In this document: piece after piece, positions 43,972 through 54,016 of the stretch
Numbering within the stretch: the stretch's first letter is position 1
How the letters are laid out: each line of letters begins with the position of its first letter
From: Amphibalanus amphitrite
Lineage: Eukaryota > Arthropoda > Thecostraca > Balanomorpha > Balanidae
Assembly: GCF_019059575.1 (NCBI RefSeq)
Contig: NW_024881612.1
Location: 372,001 to 436,000, forward strand
Reading direction: 5' to 3'
Length of the DNA: 64,000 nucleotides
Notes under the pieces: generated by a model
What the model saw: the letters and a program-made list of their open reading frames with translations, nothing else
Database searches by the model: none
Told to the model about the DNA's origin: nothing
Program-made: the position numbers and the translations under genes

Positions 43972-44735
43972 TAAATGTGATCGGCCATACCCGGCCCGGC
44001 AGGAGACCAAGGCTGGTAAGCCCTTCGACCACCTCTTATCTTTGCATCTTTACATTCGTATGACAAACGATGCTCTGTTAGCAAGAGTAGCACACACAAT
44101 GTTTCTTCACACTGCCTTCACTCTACCGCTCCCGATTGGTTTCTATTCTACTCTCTCCACTGTGTTGTATTGAGCTGCCACTCTGTGCGCTGCTGCCCTG
44201 GCCGATGAGCCGCTGCTCTGTGCTCTGATCTGAGATGCAGCTTTGTGTCGTTTTTGGGTGCGCTGCTGTTTCGTGCTCGGTGTTTGGCTCACCAGCTGGG
44301 CTGTTACTGTTCGCTGGGACCTCCAGGGGGGGGGGGGGGCTTCAGCAACAGAGCTCTTATCATCCAGAGCTGCGGCGCGTGCGGCATCTGACCGGAATCG
44401 GGCCGCTTAGTCAGCTGTCGGGCGGCGATTACGAGCGACAGAAACCAGTGCTCTGGGCGCGCCCAGCTGGCACCCCCCCCCCCCCCTCGAGCTTACAATG
44501 GGCCCGCCGCGCCCCCTTCCCCCGGAGCCTGCGACGGGTGCGGTGAGCTGCTTGTATCCTCCCCCCCCCCCCCTGGGCCCCGTTACAGTGGGAGTTGTCT
44601 ACACTTGCAATATACAGGGTGTCCCTGGTCTCAGAATTGACCCAACATTTATCTTCGTCGTCGTCAGTCGTCAAGCGGGTTGTTGGCATGGCATTATCAA
44701 CAAACGTCACCGATCTACAAAAAACAAACAAACAA
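43972..44735. other. Anonymous DNA with several G or C runs
   Basis: G run at 44327-44339 and C runs at 44473-44486 and 44561-44573 separate GC-rich segments with short open frames on both strands. ACAGGGTGTCCC at about 44616 resembles a mariner-type terminus (compare 7256) but has no partner here. Confidence 0.35.
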
Positions 44736-45132
44736 TTAAAGGGACCCTCCGGCTCCCACCTTCAAAAAAGTTTATGAATTGGCATGAAAGTGATGTCGCT
44801 CGGTTCAGAAAGAGCGAAAACGAATATCTACCAAATTTCACCGAAACATATTCACCGGTTTTCAAGATATTAGACTTTTACTTCTGTTTACTTTTTGGGA
44901 TCTCCGCTGTTCCTAGCGACTTTATTTGGAAGCAATAGTTTGGCAGCTGAAAGTGCGGCACTTGTTGCGCGCAAAGCAGCATATACCACCGCGTGCTACA
45001 AAACATTTAAGTCAAACATTTAAAAATCGTTAGATATCTGCGCTGACGTCACACATTCAGAGGGGTATTCCTATGCATTAGCCCCTCTGAATCAAGATGC
45101 TGCAATTTTGAAATTCAATATTTCCGATTTAA

Positions 45133-46328
45133 CCCGCGCCCTGCTGGGGGGGGGGGGTGTTGGAACACCCCCCCCTTGTGGTTTTTCGCGAATATCTCAA
45201 AAACGGCGGCGCGGAGCGCCGCCGTTTTTGGTACACCTTATCATACATCAATTCTACACATGTTGTGAAAATTTCAGACCAAGGTCATTCAAGGTCAGGT
45301 CACCAGGTCACTTGAAGTGACCTCACCTCATAAAAAGTTTCAATGTCTGTCCTAGCTACACCGAGTGACCGATCGCTTTGAAACTTTCAGCGATTGCTAA
45401 GAGCAATAGCATGTACAAAATGTATATCTCAGAATTTGGATATCGATGACCTAAGGTCAGGTCAATTTTGCGACCTCCCCATTATAAGTCAATGGGAGAA
45501 AATTGAAATGCGCCTCTTTTGGACGAAAGACATTATGAACACTCCCAAACACTGAATTACAAGTGGTTTAGACACACTGAACATGGAAATGGTGTCCGTG
45601 ACCCCTGTTTATGCCCTGAGGTCATCTTAGGTCACGAATGGTATCTAACAGTTTTTCGCAAATAACTGTTGATAGAGGCATGCTAGAGCGATGAAAACGC
45701 CTTAGATGTGTTCAGCTCGACGATACGGATCGACTGATATGCAACATGACCCTTTCCGGTCAGGTCATGACCTTGACCTGAGGTCAAATTTTCAAGTTGA
45801 CCTTTCAAGGTCAATTTATAGTTCATTCGATGCGTCTTGACGAGAGGAACACGATGCTGGTAAAAGTAAGCTCGTACAAGGCTTGGGTCAAAAGTTATTG
45901 CAGAAAAACTGTTTCCGAAAAAATCGGCTATTTTTGCAGTTTTTGACCCCTGCAGGCAAAACCGTTGACGTTAGGTCAAATCTGAGAGAATTACTCAGAA
46001 AGGGCGTTAATAGGGCTATCGAATGCGCTTTTCCGCGGCGCTGTAGCTCTATTGGTTCCCGAGTTATGCGCTGGCTTCTTGGAAATTGTCGACATTCGAC
46101 CTGGAAATCGGCGAAATTTTGCCTTCAATGACCTCTGGTGACCTGACCTTTGACCTGACCAAAAAATTGACCGAAGTGATTTCCTCATTATTTTTGACGC
46201 TCTTTCGAACGCCGCCTTCCGCGTATCGCTACGTGGCCCAGGAGCCGAGTTAGAAGGGGGGGGGGTGTTCAAACACCCCCCCTCCCCCAGCAGGGCGTGG
46301 AAATCCAGGACCCCCAGCCGGGCGCGGG
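45133..46328 (+). mobile_element. TTAA element E (1.2 kb), inside W
   Basis: Between TTAA 45129-45132 and 46329-46332. Ends CCCGCGCCCTGCTGG and CCAGCCGGGCGCGGG. G-run/C-run hairpins with loop TGTTGGAACA (45146-45175) and TGTTCAAACA (about 46256-46281). GCGGCGCGGAGCGCCGC palindrome at about 45207. Half-site clusters AAGGTCA/AGGTCA/TGACCT at 45283-45325, 45450-45475, 45755-45815 and 46130-46165. Almost the same sequence is found at 57398-58891 (F). The 45883-46131 and 45991-46272 frames are repeat-derived. Confidence 0.88.
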
Positions 46329-46419
46329 TTAAGGCATTTCTCGATGTTGCGAGTGCCGAAACCGGTAATTGTGAGCCAGGGACCCCATTTTGGCTATCTC
46401 AACTCAAATCTAATGTTAA

Positions 46420-46893
46420 AGGGACCCTCCCACCTTAACATTAGTTTTGAGTTGAGATAGCCAAGTTTGCGGCCAGGCTCAGAAACCACCATTTATCCTG
46501 GTCGCAACCCCCGCAGGCCGCAGCTTTATGGTGTTCAAGAAATTTCTTACCTTTACTTGCAGGGTGGGACCAGCGTGGTCCCTATCTCTTAACCATTACG
46601 GGAATCTGATAACGTCATCAGGCTTTCGAACGTCCGTTAAATGTTTGACTAAAACGTTTTGTAGCACGCGGTGGTATATGCTGCTTTGCGCGCAACAAAT
46701 GCCGCACTTTCAAATAAAGTCGCTAGGAACAGCGGAGATCCGAAAAAGTAAACAAAAGTAAAAGTCTAATATCTTGAAAACCGGTGAATATTTTTCGATG
46801 AAATTTGGTAGATATTCGTTTTTGCTCTTTCTGAACCGAGCGACATCACTTTCATGCCAATTCATTAACTTTTTTGAAGGTGGGAGGGTCCCT
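46420..46893 (+). mobile_element. TTAA element Z (474 bp), inside W
   Basis: Between TTAA 46416-46419 and 46894-46897. Ends AGGGACCCTCCCACC and GGTGGGAGGGTCCCT. It sits at the internal TTAA that every member of this family carries 15 bases from its end, so the family has inserted into itself in opposite orientation. Non-coding. Confidence 0.87.
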
Positions 46894-46984
46894 TTAAGGT
46901 GGGAGGGTCCCTTTAAATGACAGATCAGGACTAGCTATACAAAACATCAGTCCACTATACTATCTGCAACTATTTATCTACTAG

Positions 46985-47385
46985 GTACTATCTACAAACA
47001 TCAGTCTACTAAACAGCTCTTCCCGCACTTGCACGATTTTGAAGTCTCCCAAAAATGGTCTTGCGTTGATGCCCTGCAGTATGCAACTTTTAGCTTCGCG
47101 TTCGCTGAATAGGTTTTCAGCTTCCACGAAGTCGTTTCCGCTCATGTGATGAACGGTGAGACAAGTGCTGGCGATGACATCCGTACAGTCTTCAAAATCC
47201 TCAACCGCCTTTTTTACCCAGTCTCTTTATTATTTGATGGTCCGCATCAGCACTCAGCGGTATGGCCTGTTGTCAGATACTTGAGCGTGATCTCCACCGC
47301 TAGATCTTCGCGCTGGACCGCCTGCAGAAGAACGGAAAGCACGATCCAGCACTTATTTTGCCAGGCGCAATTGCCGCAAAATATT
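46985..47385 (-). pseudogene. Transposase-like domain gene, 3' part (minus)
   Basis: The minus strand after the array element reads EFTIFCGNCAWQNKCWIVL, then ITLKYLTTGHTAEC, then after frame changes ADADHQIIKRLGKK and VEDFEDCTDV. This order (D-N-C-x-x-Q-N-K, then LKY..KGHT..ADS.H, then D.F) is the core of a multi-copy arthropod protein family, recalled as DUF7869-like and probably transposon-derived. The usual D before NC is G here. At least two frame breaks or stops (near 47255 and 47200) make it a pseudogene. The 5' part lies at 50698-51000. Confidence 0.6.
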
Positions 47386-47394
47386 GTGAATTCC

Positions 47395-50300
47395 ACGTCT
47401 GTCCAGACAGCCTCAGATTCAGATTCACTTTCAGAATCACATTCGGACCCCCTTAGATTTTCATAAAAACTGGTCCATGGGTACAGTTTTGGACGCTGAT
47501 TCCAATGGTTAAGTCTGTTTTTCGCCACATATTATACTTTGGCCCCTAGAGGCATTCAAAGTTTTTTTTTGGGCGAAGGGGGACCCCCTTAGATTTTCAT
47601 AAAAACTGGTCCATGGGTAAAGTTTTGGACGCTGATTTCAACAGTGAAGTCTGTTTTTCGCCACATATTATACTTTGGCCCCTAGAGGCATTCAAAGTTT
47701 TTTGGGGGAAGGGGGACCCCTTAGATTTTCATAAAAACTGGTCCATGTGTACAGTTTTGGACGCTGATTCCAATGATGAAGTTTGTTTTTCGCCACATAT
47801 TATACTTTGGCCCTTAGAGGCATTCAAAGTTTTTTTGGGCGAAGGGGGACCCCCTTAGATTTTCATAAAAACTGGACCATGGTTACAGTTTTGGACGCTG
47901 ATTCCAATGGTGAAGTCTGTTTTTCGCCACATATTATACTTTGGCCCCTAGAGGCATTCAATTTTTTGAATGCCTCTAGGGGCCAAAGTATAATATGTGG
48001 CGAAAAACAGACTTCACCGTTGGAATCAGCGTCCAAAACTGTACACATGGACCAGTTTTAATAAAAATCTAAGGGGGTCCCCCTTCGCCCCAAAAAAAAA
48101 CTTTGAATGCCTCTAGGGGCCAACGTATGATATGTGGCGAAAAACAGACTTCACCATTGGAATCAGCGTCAAAAACTGTAACCATGGACTAGTTTTTATG
48201 AAAATCTAAGGGGGTCCCCCTTCCCCCAAAAAACTTTGAATGCCTCTAGGGGCCAAAGTATAATATGTGGCGAAAAACAGACTTCACCATTGGAATCAGC
48301 GTCCAAAACTGTACCCATGGACCAGTTTTTATGAAAATCTATGGGGGTCCCCCTTCGCCCCCAAAAAAAAAAACTTTGAATGCCTCTAGGGGCCAAAGTA
48401 TAATATGTGGAGAAAAACAGACTTCACCATTGGAATCAGCGTCCAAAACTGTACACATGGACCAGTTTTTATGAAAATCTAAGGGGGTCCCCTTCCCCAA
48501 AAAACTTTGAATGCCTCTAGGGGCTTAAGTATAATATGTGGCGAAAAACAGACTTCACCGTTGGAATCAGCGTCCAAAACTGTACACATGGACTAGTTTT
48601 TATGAAAATCTAAGGGGGTCCCCTCTCGCCCCTAAAAAACTTTGAATGCCTCTAGTGGCCAAAGTATAATATGTGGCGAAAAACAGACTTCACCATTGGA
48701 ATCAGCGTCCAAAACTGTACCCATTAACCAGTTTTTATGAAAATCTAAGGGTGTCCCCCTTCGCCCCAAAAAAACTTTGAATGCCTCTAGGGGCCAAAGT
48801 ATATTATGTGGCGAAAAACAGACTTCACCATTGGAATCAGCGTCCAAAACTGTAACCATGGACCAGTTTTTATGAAAATCTAAGGGGGTCCCCCTTCGCC
48901 CCAAAAAACTTTGAATGCCTCTAGGGGCCAAAGTATAATATGTGGCGAAAAACAGACTTCACCGTTGGAATCAGCGTCCAAAACTGTACCCATGGACCAG
49001 TTTTTATGAAAATCTAAGGGGGTCCCCCTTCGCCCCAAAAAAACTTTGAATGCCTCTAGGGGCCAAAGTATAATATGTGGCGAAAAACAGACTTCACCAT
49101 TGGAATCAGCGTCCAAAACTGTACCCATGGACCAGTTTTTATGAAAATCTAAGTGGGTCCCCCTTCCCCCCCAAAAACTTTGAATGCCTCTAGGGGCCAA
49201 AGTATAATATGTGGCGAAAAACAGACTTCACCGTTGGAATCAGCGTCCAAAACTGTACACATGGACCAGTTTTTATGAAAATCTAAGCGGGTCCCCTCTC
49301 GCCCCAACAAAAAATTTTGAATGCCTCTAGGGGCCAAAGTATAATATGTGGCGAAAAACAGACTTCACCATTTGAATCAGCGCCCAAAACTGTACCCATT
49401 AACCAGTTTTTATGAAAATCTAAGGGGGTCCCCCTTCGCCCCAAAAAATTTTGAATGCCTCTAGGGGCCAAAGTATAATATGTGGCGAAAATCAGACTCC
49501 ACCATTGGAATCAGCGTCCAAAATTGTACACATGGACTAGTTTTTATGAAAATCTAAGGGGTCCCCCTTCCCCCCCAAAAAAATTTGAATGCCTCTAGGG
49601 GCCAAAGTATAATATGTGGCGAAAAACAGACTTCACCGTTGGAATCAGCGTCCAAAACTGTACACATGGACCAGTTTTTATGAAAATCTAAGGGGGTCCC
49701 CCTTCGCCCAAAAAAAACTTTGAATGCGTCTAGGGGCCAAAGTATAATATGTGGCGAAAAAACAGACTTCACCATTAGAATCAGCGTCCAAAACTGTACC
49801 CATGAACCAGTTTTTATGAAAATCTAAGGGGGTCCCCCTTCGCCCCAAAAAATTTTGAATGCCTCTAGGGGCCAAAGTATAATATGTGGCGTAAAACAGA
49901 CTTCACCATTGGAATCAGCGTCCAAAACTGTACCCATGGACCAGTTTTTTATGAAAATCTAAGGGGGTCCCCCTTCCCCCCAAAAAACTTTAATGCCTCT
50001 AGGGGCCAAAGTATAATATGTGGCGAAAAACAGACTTCACCGTTGGAATCAGCGTCCAAAACTGTACACATGGACCAGTTTTTATGAAAATCTAAGGGGG
50101 TCCCCTCTCGCCCCAACAAAAACTTTGAATGCCTCTAGGGGCCAAAGTATAATATGTGGCGAAAAACAGACTTCACCATTGGAATCAGCGTCCAAAACTG
50201 TACCCATTAACCAGTTTTTATGAAAATCTAAGGGGGTCCCCCTTCGCCCCAAAAAATTTTGAATGCCTCTAGGGGCCAAAGTATAATATGTGGCGAAAAA

Positions 50301-50688
50301 CAGACTTCACCATTGGAATCAGCGTCCAAAATTGTACACATGGACTAGTTTTTATGAAAATCTAAGGGGGTCCCCCTTCCCCAAAAAACTTTGAATGCCT
50401 CTAGGGGCCAAAGTATAATATGTGGCGAAAAACAGACTTCACCGTTGGAATCAGCGTCCAAAACTGTACCCATGGACCAGTTTTTATGAAAATCTAAGGG
50501 GTCCCCCTTCGCCCTAAAAAAAACTTTGAATGCCTCTAGGGGCCAAAGTATAATATGTGGCGAAAAACAGACTTCACCATTGGAATCAGCGTCCAAAACT
50601 ACCCATGGACCAGTTTTTATGAAAATCTAAGGGGGTCCGAATGTGATTCTGAAAGTGAATCTGAATCTGAGGCTGTCTTGACAGACGT
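47395..50688. mobile_element. Mutator-like element made of a 134 bp satellite array
   Basis: Flanked by GTGAATTCC at 47386-47394 and 50689-50697, a 9 bp duplication. Terminal inverted repeats begin ACGTCTGTC and run through AGACAGCCTCAGATTCAGAT to CATTCGGACCCCC, about 55 bases with two or three differences, then pass straight into array units. It splits a transposase-like gene whose two halves lie on either side. A 9 bp duplication with long inverted repeats fits MULE-type elements. No transposase is encoded. Confidence 0.85.
47452..50636. repeat. 134 bp tandem array, about 24 units, one orientation switch
   Basis: Each unit contains TTTTCATAAAAACTGGTCCA, GACGCTGATTCCAA, GTCTGTTTTTCGCCACATAT and GGCCCCTAGAGGCATTCAAA, then a C/G/A homopolymer spacer that sets unit length (130-140). 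Four units run forward (47452-47961) and about twenty run in reverse (47962-50636), meeting at the palindrome GCATTCAATTTTTTGAATGC (47954-47973). Multi-unit open frames (for example 48632-48931 and 48880-49200 minus) arise because unit length is often a multiple of three or nearly so. Not a CRISPR array: no unique spacers. Confidence 0.95.
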
Positions 50689-50697
50689 GTGAATTCC

Positions 50698-51000
50698 TTG
50701 ATGTCTCTGTTCGCCTAGGAAGGGCGAGATAACAGCTCTGGCCACTTCGCCAGCCTTGCGTTCGGTTACTCCCTCGTGCCAGAGCACTGCGAGACCCCGT
50801 CTCTTTTGCTGCTTGTTCTTTTTCAGTTCGGTGGGCTGAAGAATACTTAACCAGCCCCCTCCAAAGTCATATGGCAGCATGGGCGTGACTTTTCCTACTA
50901 GCCCATAGGGTTGCGTGTTAAAATGAGACTTTTTGCGCTCGGTTTTCAAGGTCTCGTATTGTGGGCAGCCACGTGCGTGTTTCTTTTTTCCAACCAAAGG
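50698..51000 (-). pseudogene. Transposase-like domain gene, 5' part (minus)
   Basis: The minus-strand frame 50617-50997 encodes a basic region, then a KSHFNTQPYGLVGK stretch and LAVLWHEGVTERKAGEVARA, which matches the segment (..WHE...R.g.EVaS.l) that precedes the NC..QNK motif in the same family as 46985-47385. The last 27 codons of that frame are transposon sequence. Joined at GGAATTCAC the two halves are collinear but one base out of frame, so decay is not due to the insertion alone. Confidence 0.55.
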
Positions 51001-51055
51001 AAGGCGCTATACCCGAAGATGCTTCTTGGTAAACAAACCAAACAAAAACAAACAT

Positions 51056-51180
51056 AACCTAACCTCACCTGACCTAACCTACAACCTACAAACCTACAAC
51101 CTACAACCTAACCTACAACCTAACCTACAGACCTACAACCTACAAACCTACAACCTACAAACCTACAACCTAACCTACAA
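51056..51180 (+). repeat. (CCTACAA)n / CCTAACC simple repeat
   Basis: Mixed units CCTACAA, CCTACAAA and CCTAACC. The CCTAACC units resemble the arthropod telomere repeat CCTAA (TTAGG on the other strand), but exact tandem CCTAA runs are absent. Confidence 0.85.
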
Positions 51181-51195
51181 CGCGCCAAAAAGTTC

Positions 51196-51275
51196 GGCCG
51201 GCGGCGGGGATCGAACCCTAGTTACTAGATCACGAGGCGAGTGTGCTCACCACTACACCACGCAACCAGCTGGCC
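51196..51275 (-). other. tRNA-like sequence (probable SINE head or tRNA relic)
   Basis: The minus strand has TGGTGTAGTGGTGAGCAC (good A-box / D-arm) and, about 35 bases on, GGGTTCGATCCCCG (good B-box / T-arm). The acceptor stem does not close: the 5' side GGTTGCG lacks a CGCAACC partner and the 3' side reads GCCGGCC. The internal RNA polymerase III promoter pattern is clear; a working tRNA is unlikely. Confidence 0.5.
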
Positions 51276-51383
51276 GGTGAGAGGTGTAAGTCACTTTTCA
51301 ATGACGCAATGGGATATTCTCCGTATAGCGCCTTCCTTTGGGTGGAAAAAAGAATTACGCCAGCCACGTATAAGGTATGTTAA

Positions 51384-52317
51384 CCCTCGCCCATGTAGGG
51401 GGGGGGGGTTGGTGCAACCCCCCCCCCCCTGAGGTTTTTCGGAAATAGTGCAAAAACGGCGGCGCGCAGCGCCGCCAAATTTTGGGTACCTTATGGGGCA
51501 AACCTTGCGCATCTTTTGATAAAAAAAAATTTGACCGGGTCATGTCAGGTCACGGAGTTATGACGTCACAAAGGGAACAGCCTCCGGCCGGATTTTCACA
51601 AACTGAGTGCCAACGCCCGAGGTTTCCTGCCGGTGGTACGGACATCGGTTGATGGATCGTGATGAAACTTCCCATGCATGTTGGGGCAAGTATTGGCTAT
51701 CATATGGTATAAGAAACTTGACCGGGTCAGGTCAGGTCACGGAGCTATGACGTCACAAGAGGAACAGCGTCCGGTACTATTTTTGAAAAGCGCCCGAACC
51801 ACTATTTTGCTAATTCTTGTCACCTCAATGGGAATATGCAGCAATATTAGCTTCTATAGGGAGCAAATGGACCTTCCAAATCCAAAAATACAATCAGATT
51901 TCAAAAATTTAAATTTTGATTCTTCGAATTTCTGCCGCCGACTGTGACCTTGCCGACTTCCGGCGCTCCCAACGCGCCATTTTTAGAGCTAGGGAAACGA
52001 AATACATACCAAACGATAGAGAATTGATCAAGGAACACGAGAGTGAAAGTTTCAAGTCGATATCTCCCACCGTTTTGCCGCAATCGCCGCGGAAAGTTGA
52101 AAAAGTCTATTTTTCCGAAAATTTGACCTTTGACCGGTCAAAAGTAGGTCAAATTTTGACCTAGGACCAAAAAATATACCACCAATCGCGAGATCTCGGC
52201 GAGAGCAATCCGTTGGTCTTTTCCGCTAAGCTCTACGACGCTCCGTTTTCAAACGCCAAGGGAGTCCCCCCCCCCCTGCATGGGCGAAGGTGGCAGATCG
52301 CCGTTTACGGGCGAGGG
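51384..52317 (+). mobile_element. TTAA element G (934 bp)
   Basis: Between TTAA 51380-51383 and 52318-52321. Ends CCCTCGCCCATGTAGGGGGG and CGTTTACGGGCGAGGG, with an inner CCCCCCTGCATGGGCGAAGG. Hairpin G-run/GGTTGGTGCAACC/C-run at 51398-51432. GCGGCGCGCAGCGCCGCC palindrome near 51458. Half-sites GGGTCAGGTCAGGTCACGG at about 51724 and TGACGTCAC repeats. Element H (58896-59835) is its reverse-orientation relative, including CGTCCGGTAC and its complement. Confidence 0.86.
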
Positions 52318-52539
52318 TTAAAAGATAGCTACAACATTTTTATTTCCATTTTTGGGACGAAAAGTTCAAGCCCATCCAACCGTTTTCGAGATATTCGTCC
52401 ATATAAAACCCCATGTTTTTGACACATCTGAAGTCCCCGTGTTCGAATCTCGGACAGACCAAAACTTTTATCGTAAATGTGCGGCAAACCATGGCTGCAA
52501 TGCAAAGTAGGGGTAAGCGCGCTGGTGATGGAGAGTTGT

Positions 52540-52990
52540 AAGCTGGTATACCTGGCCTTTGATTCAAGCCGGATTTTGTGGCACCAACCTCATTTTCAGG
52601 TCAGGTCAGGTCACTGACCTATGGCGTCATAAGTTAACCTCTGCACGGTCTCGAAGACGTCGCAACATCGTAACTCCATCAATGCAAGGAGATCTATCAC
52701 AGGTAGATAAAACTTATACAGAGCTGATCAAACTCCCTAATTTTCAAAAGTTGTTAGCTTCGGATTTCCCCTAAGGGTCACGTAAGGTCAGGTCGGTCAG
52801 GTGATCTGACCATTACCTATAAGCCAAAGGGAGAATAAAGAGTTGTTTTGGCGCTGACAGTGATCTTAGACGGAAAAGACACTAATGGACTCAGAAAGAC
52901 CTGCCGAATTGAATCATGTGCAACTTGACCTAATCATGAGGTCATGACCTGACCTGACCTTGGAACATCCTAAATTGACCTCACCCATAC
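52540..52990 (+). repeat. Fragment related to element C
   Basis: TTCAAGCCGGATTTTGTGGC..., TTTTCAGGTCAGGTCAGGTC and CCTCTGCACGGTC occur in the same order as at 5200-5290 in element C. Further GGTCA half-sites follow (52785-52810, 52935-52985). No TTAA pair was found; it may be truncated or diverged. A weak B-box-like GTGTTCGAATCTC at about 52438 precedes it. Confidence 0.55.
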
Positions 52991-53616
52991 AAAAAGCATA
53001 TCATTCGACGTGGCTGAGCATGACGAACACGATGGTGTCAAAATTGCGTACTATGTTGGACGACCACCGACCAATCCATCTACTGGTATGCTAATGCTTT
53101 TATTATCTATCGACGATGAACACTGAACATTCTCATATATGTAAACATCCCACTTTGGGTTACAGATTAAGTGGTTCCCAATCGTGCTAATTACATGTTC
53201 CACACATCACATTACCGCTCGGTCCAATGCAAATTAACTTTGGCTCTTTACAAATAAACTTTGGCATTGAAAGATGTCACGGTGTTACACTAAAGTTAAA
53301 CATTGATCACAAGATACAGCTCATCCTCAACACATAAGATGGAGAACACTATGGTAACCCTCTCAAAAAAGTTTCGGCCATGGTAGGCAATGAGGCATAG
53401 CTGCGACTGCAGGATCTTCCATCTGGGAACACATCAAGATGAAATTACATGAATCACACTTGCAATAAAAACACATTCAGGTGGTACTTACGTGGTACTC
53501 GTATGTTTCAAAAATCAGGATGAAAGAATGTGTACCTATCTGAAAACATGACAAGCATTATCAGAGGAGTAATGCATGGTTATTTAAGTGACCTGTTAAT
53601 CTTGGATAGTTGAATG
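52991..53616. other. Anonymous DNA, no feature recognised
   Basis: Ordinary composition, stops in all frames, no repeats noticed. Confidence 0.35.
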
Positions 53617-54016
53617 TTAAAGGGATTATCCCACATTTAACATGGGATTTGAGTTGAGATAGCCAAGTTTGCGGCGAGGTTCAGAAACCACTATCTATCT
53701 AGGTTGCAACCCCCGCGGCCTCTTGGTGTTGAAGAAATTCGTTCCCTTCATTTGAAAATGGGCCTTGTACAAGGCCCTATCTTCAACATGGAGCGACCGT
53801 TAGTGTGACGTCACCTCGTTTAGTCATTCTGATTTAAATGGGTTTGTTCGTTGAAAAATCGCTTAAAACTTGGTCTGAACTTTGTTGTGGTGCCTACAGA
53901 GTAAAAAGAATCAGCTTTATGACAGTAATGTGGCCTGGGGAAGGAGGTAATTTTGGGCTGTGACGTCACATATTTGAAAGTTTGTGTTTGGAATATGGGA
54001 AGCCTAAGATGTTTAA

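Larger units (their letters stand above)
44740..46912 (-). mobile_element. TTAA element W, interrupted by elements E and Z
   Basis: Ends AGGGACCCTCC (after TTAA 44736-44739) and GGTGGGAGGGTCCCT (before TTAA 46913-46916). Taking out E (45133-46328) and Z (46420-46893), each with its own TTAA pair, leaves about 0.5 kb that matches Z in reverse orientation from end to end, including GAATTGGCATGAAAGTGATG near 44774 and GGCTATCTCAACTCAAA near 46391. This agreement fixes both insertions. Non-coding. Confidence 0.85.

Noticed and set aside
45883..46272. Repeated 82- and 93-residue frames shared with 58445-58750
   Set aside because: Shared only because E and F are copies of one non-coding element; the plus and minus frames overlap and have no domain.
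47452..50636. Regular repeats resembling a CRISPR array or a repeat-protein gene
   Set aside because: Units are 134 bp with no unique spacers, the orientation switches once, and open frames occur on both strands because of the repeat length. It is a satellite array.
51056..51180. An interstitial telomere tract
   Set aside because: Most units are CCTACAA and not CCTAA, and no uninterrupted telomere run is present.
51196..51275. A functional tRNA gene on the minus strand
   Set aside because: A and B boxes are good, but the acceptor stem does not pair; kept only as a tRNA-like sequence.
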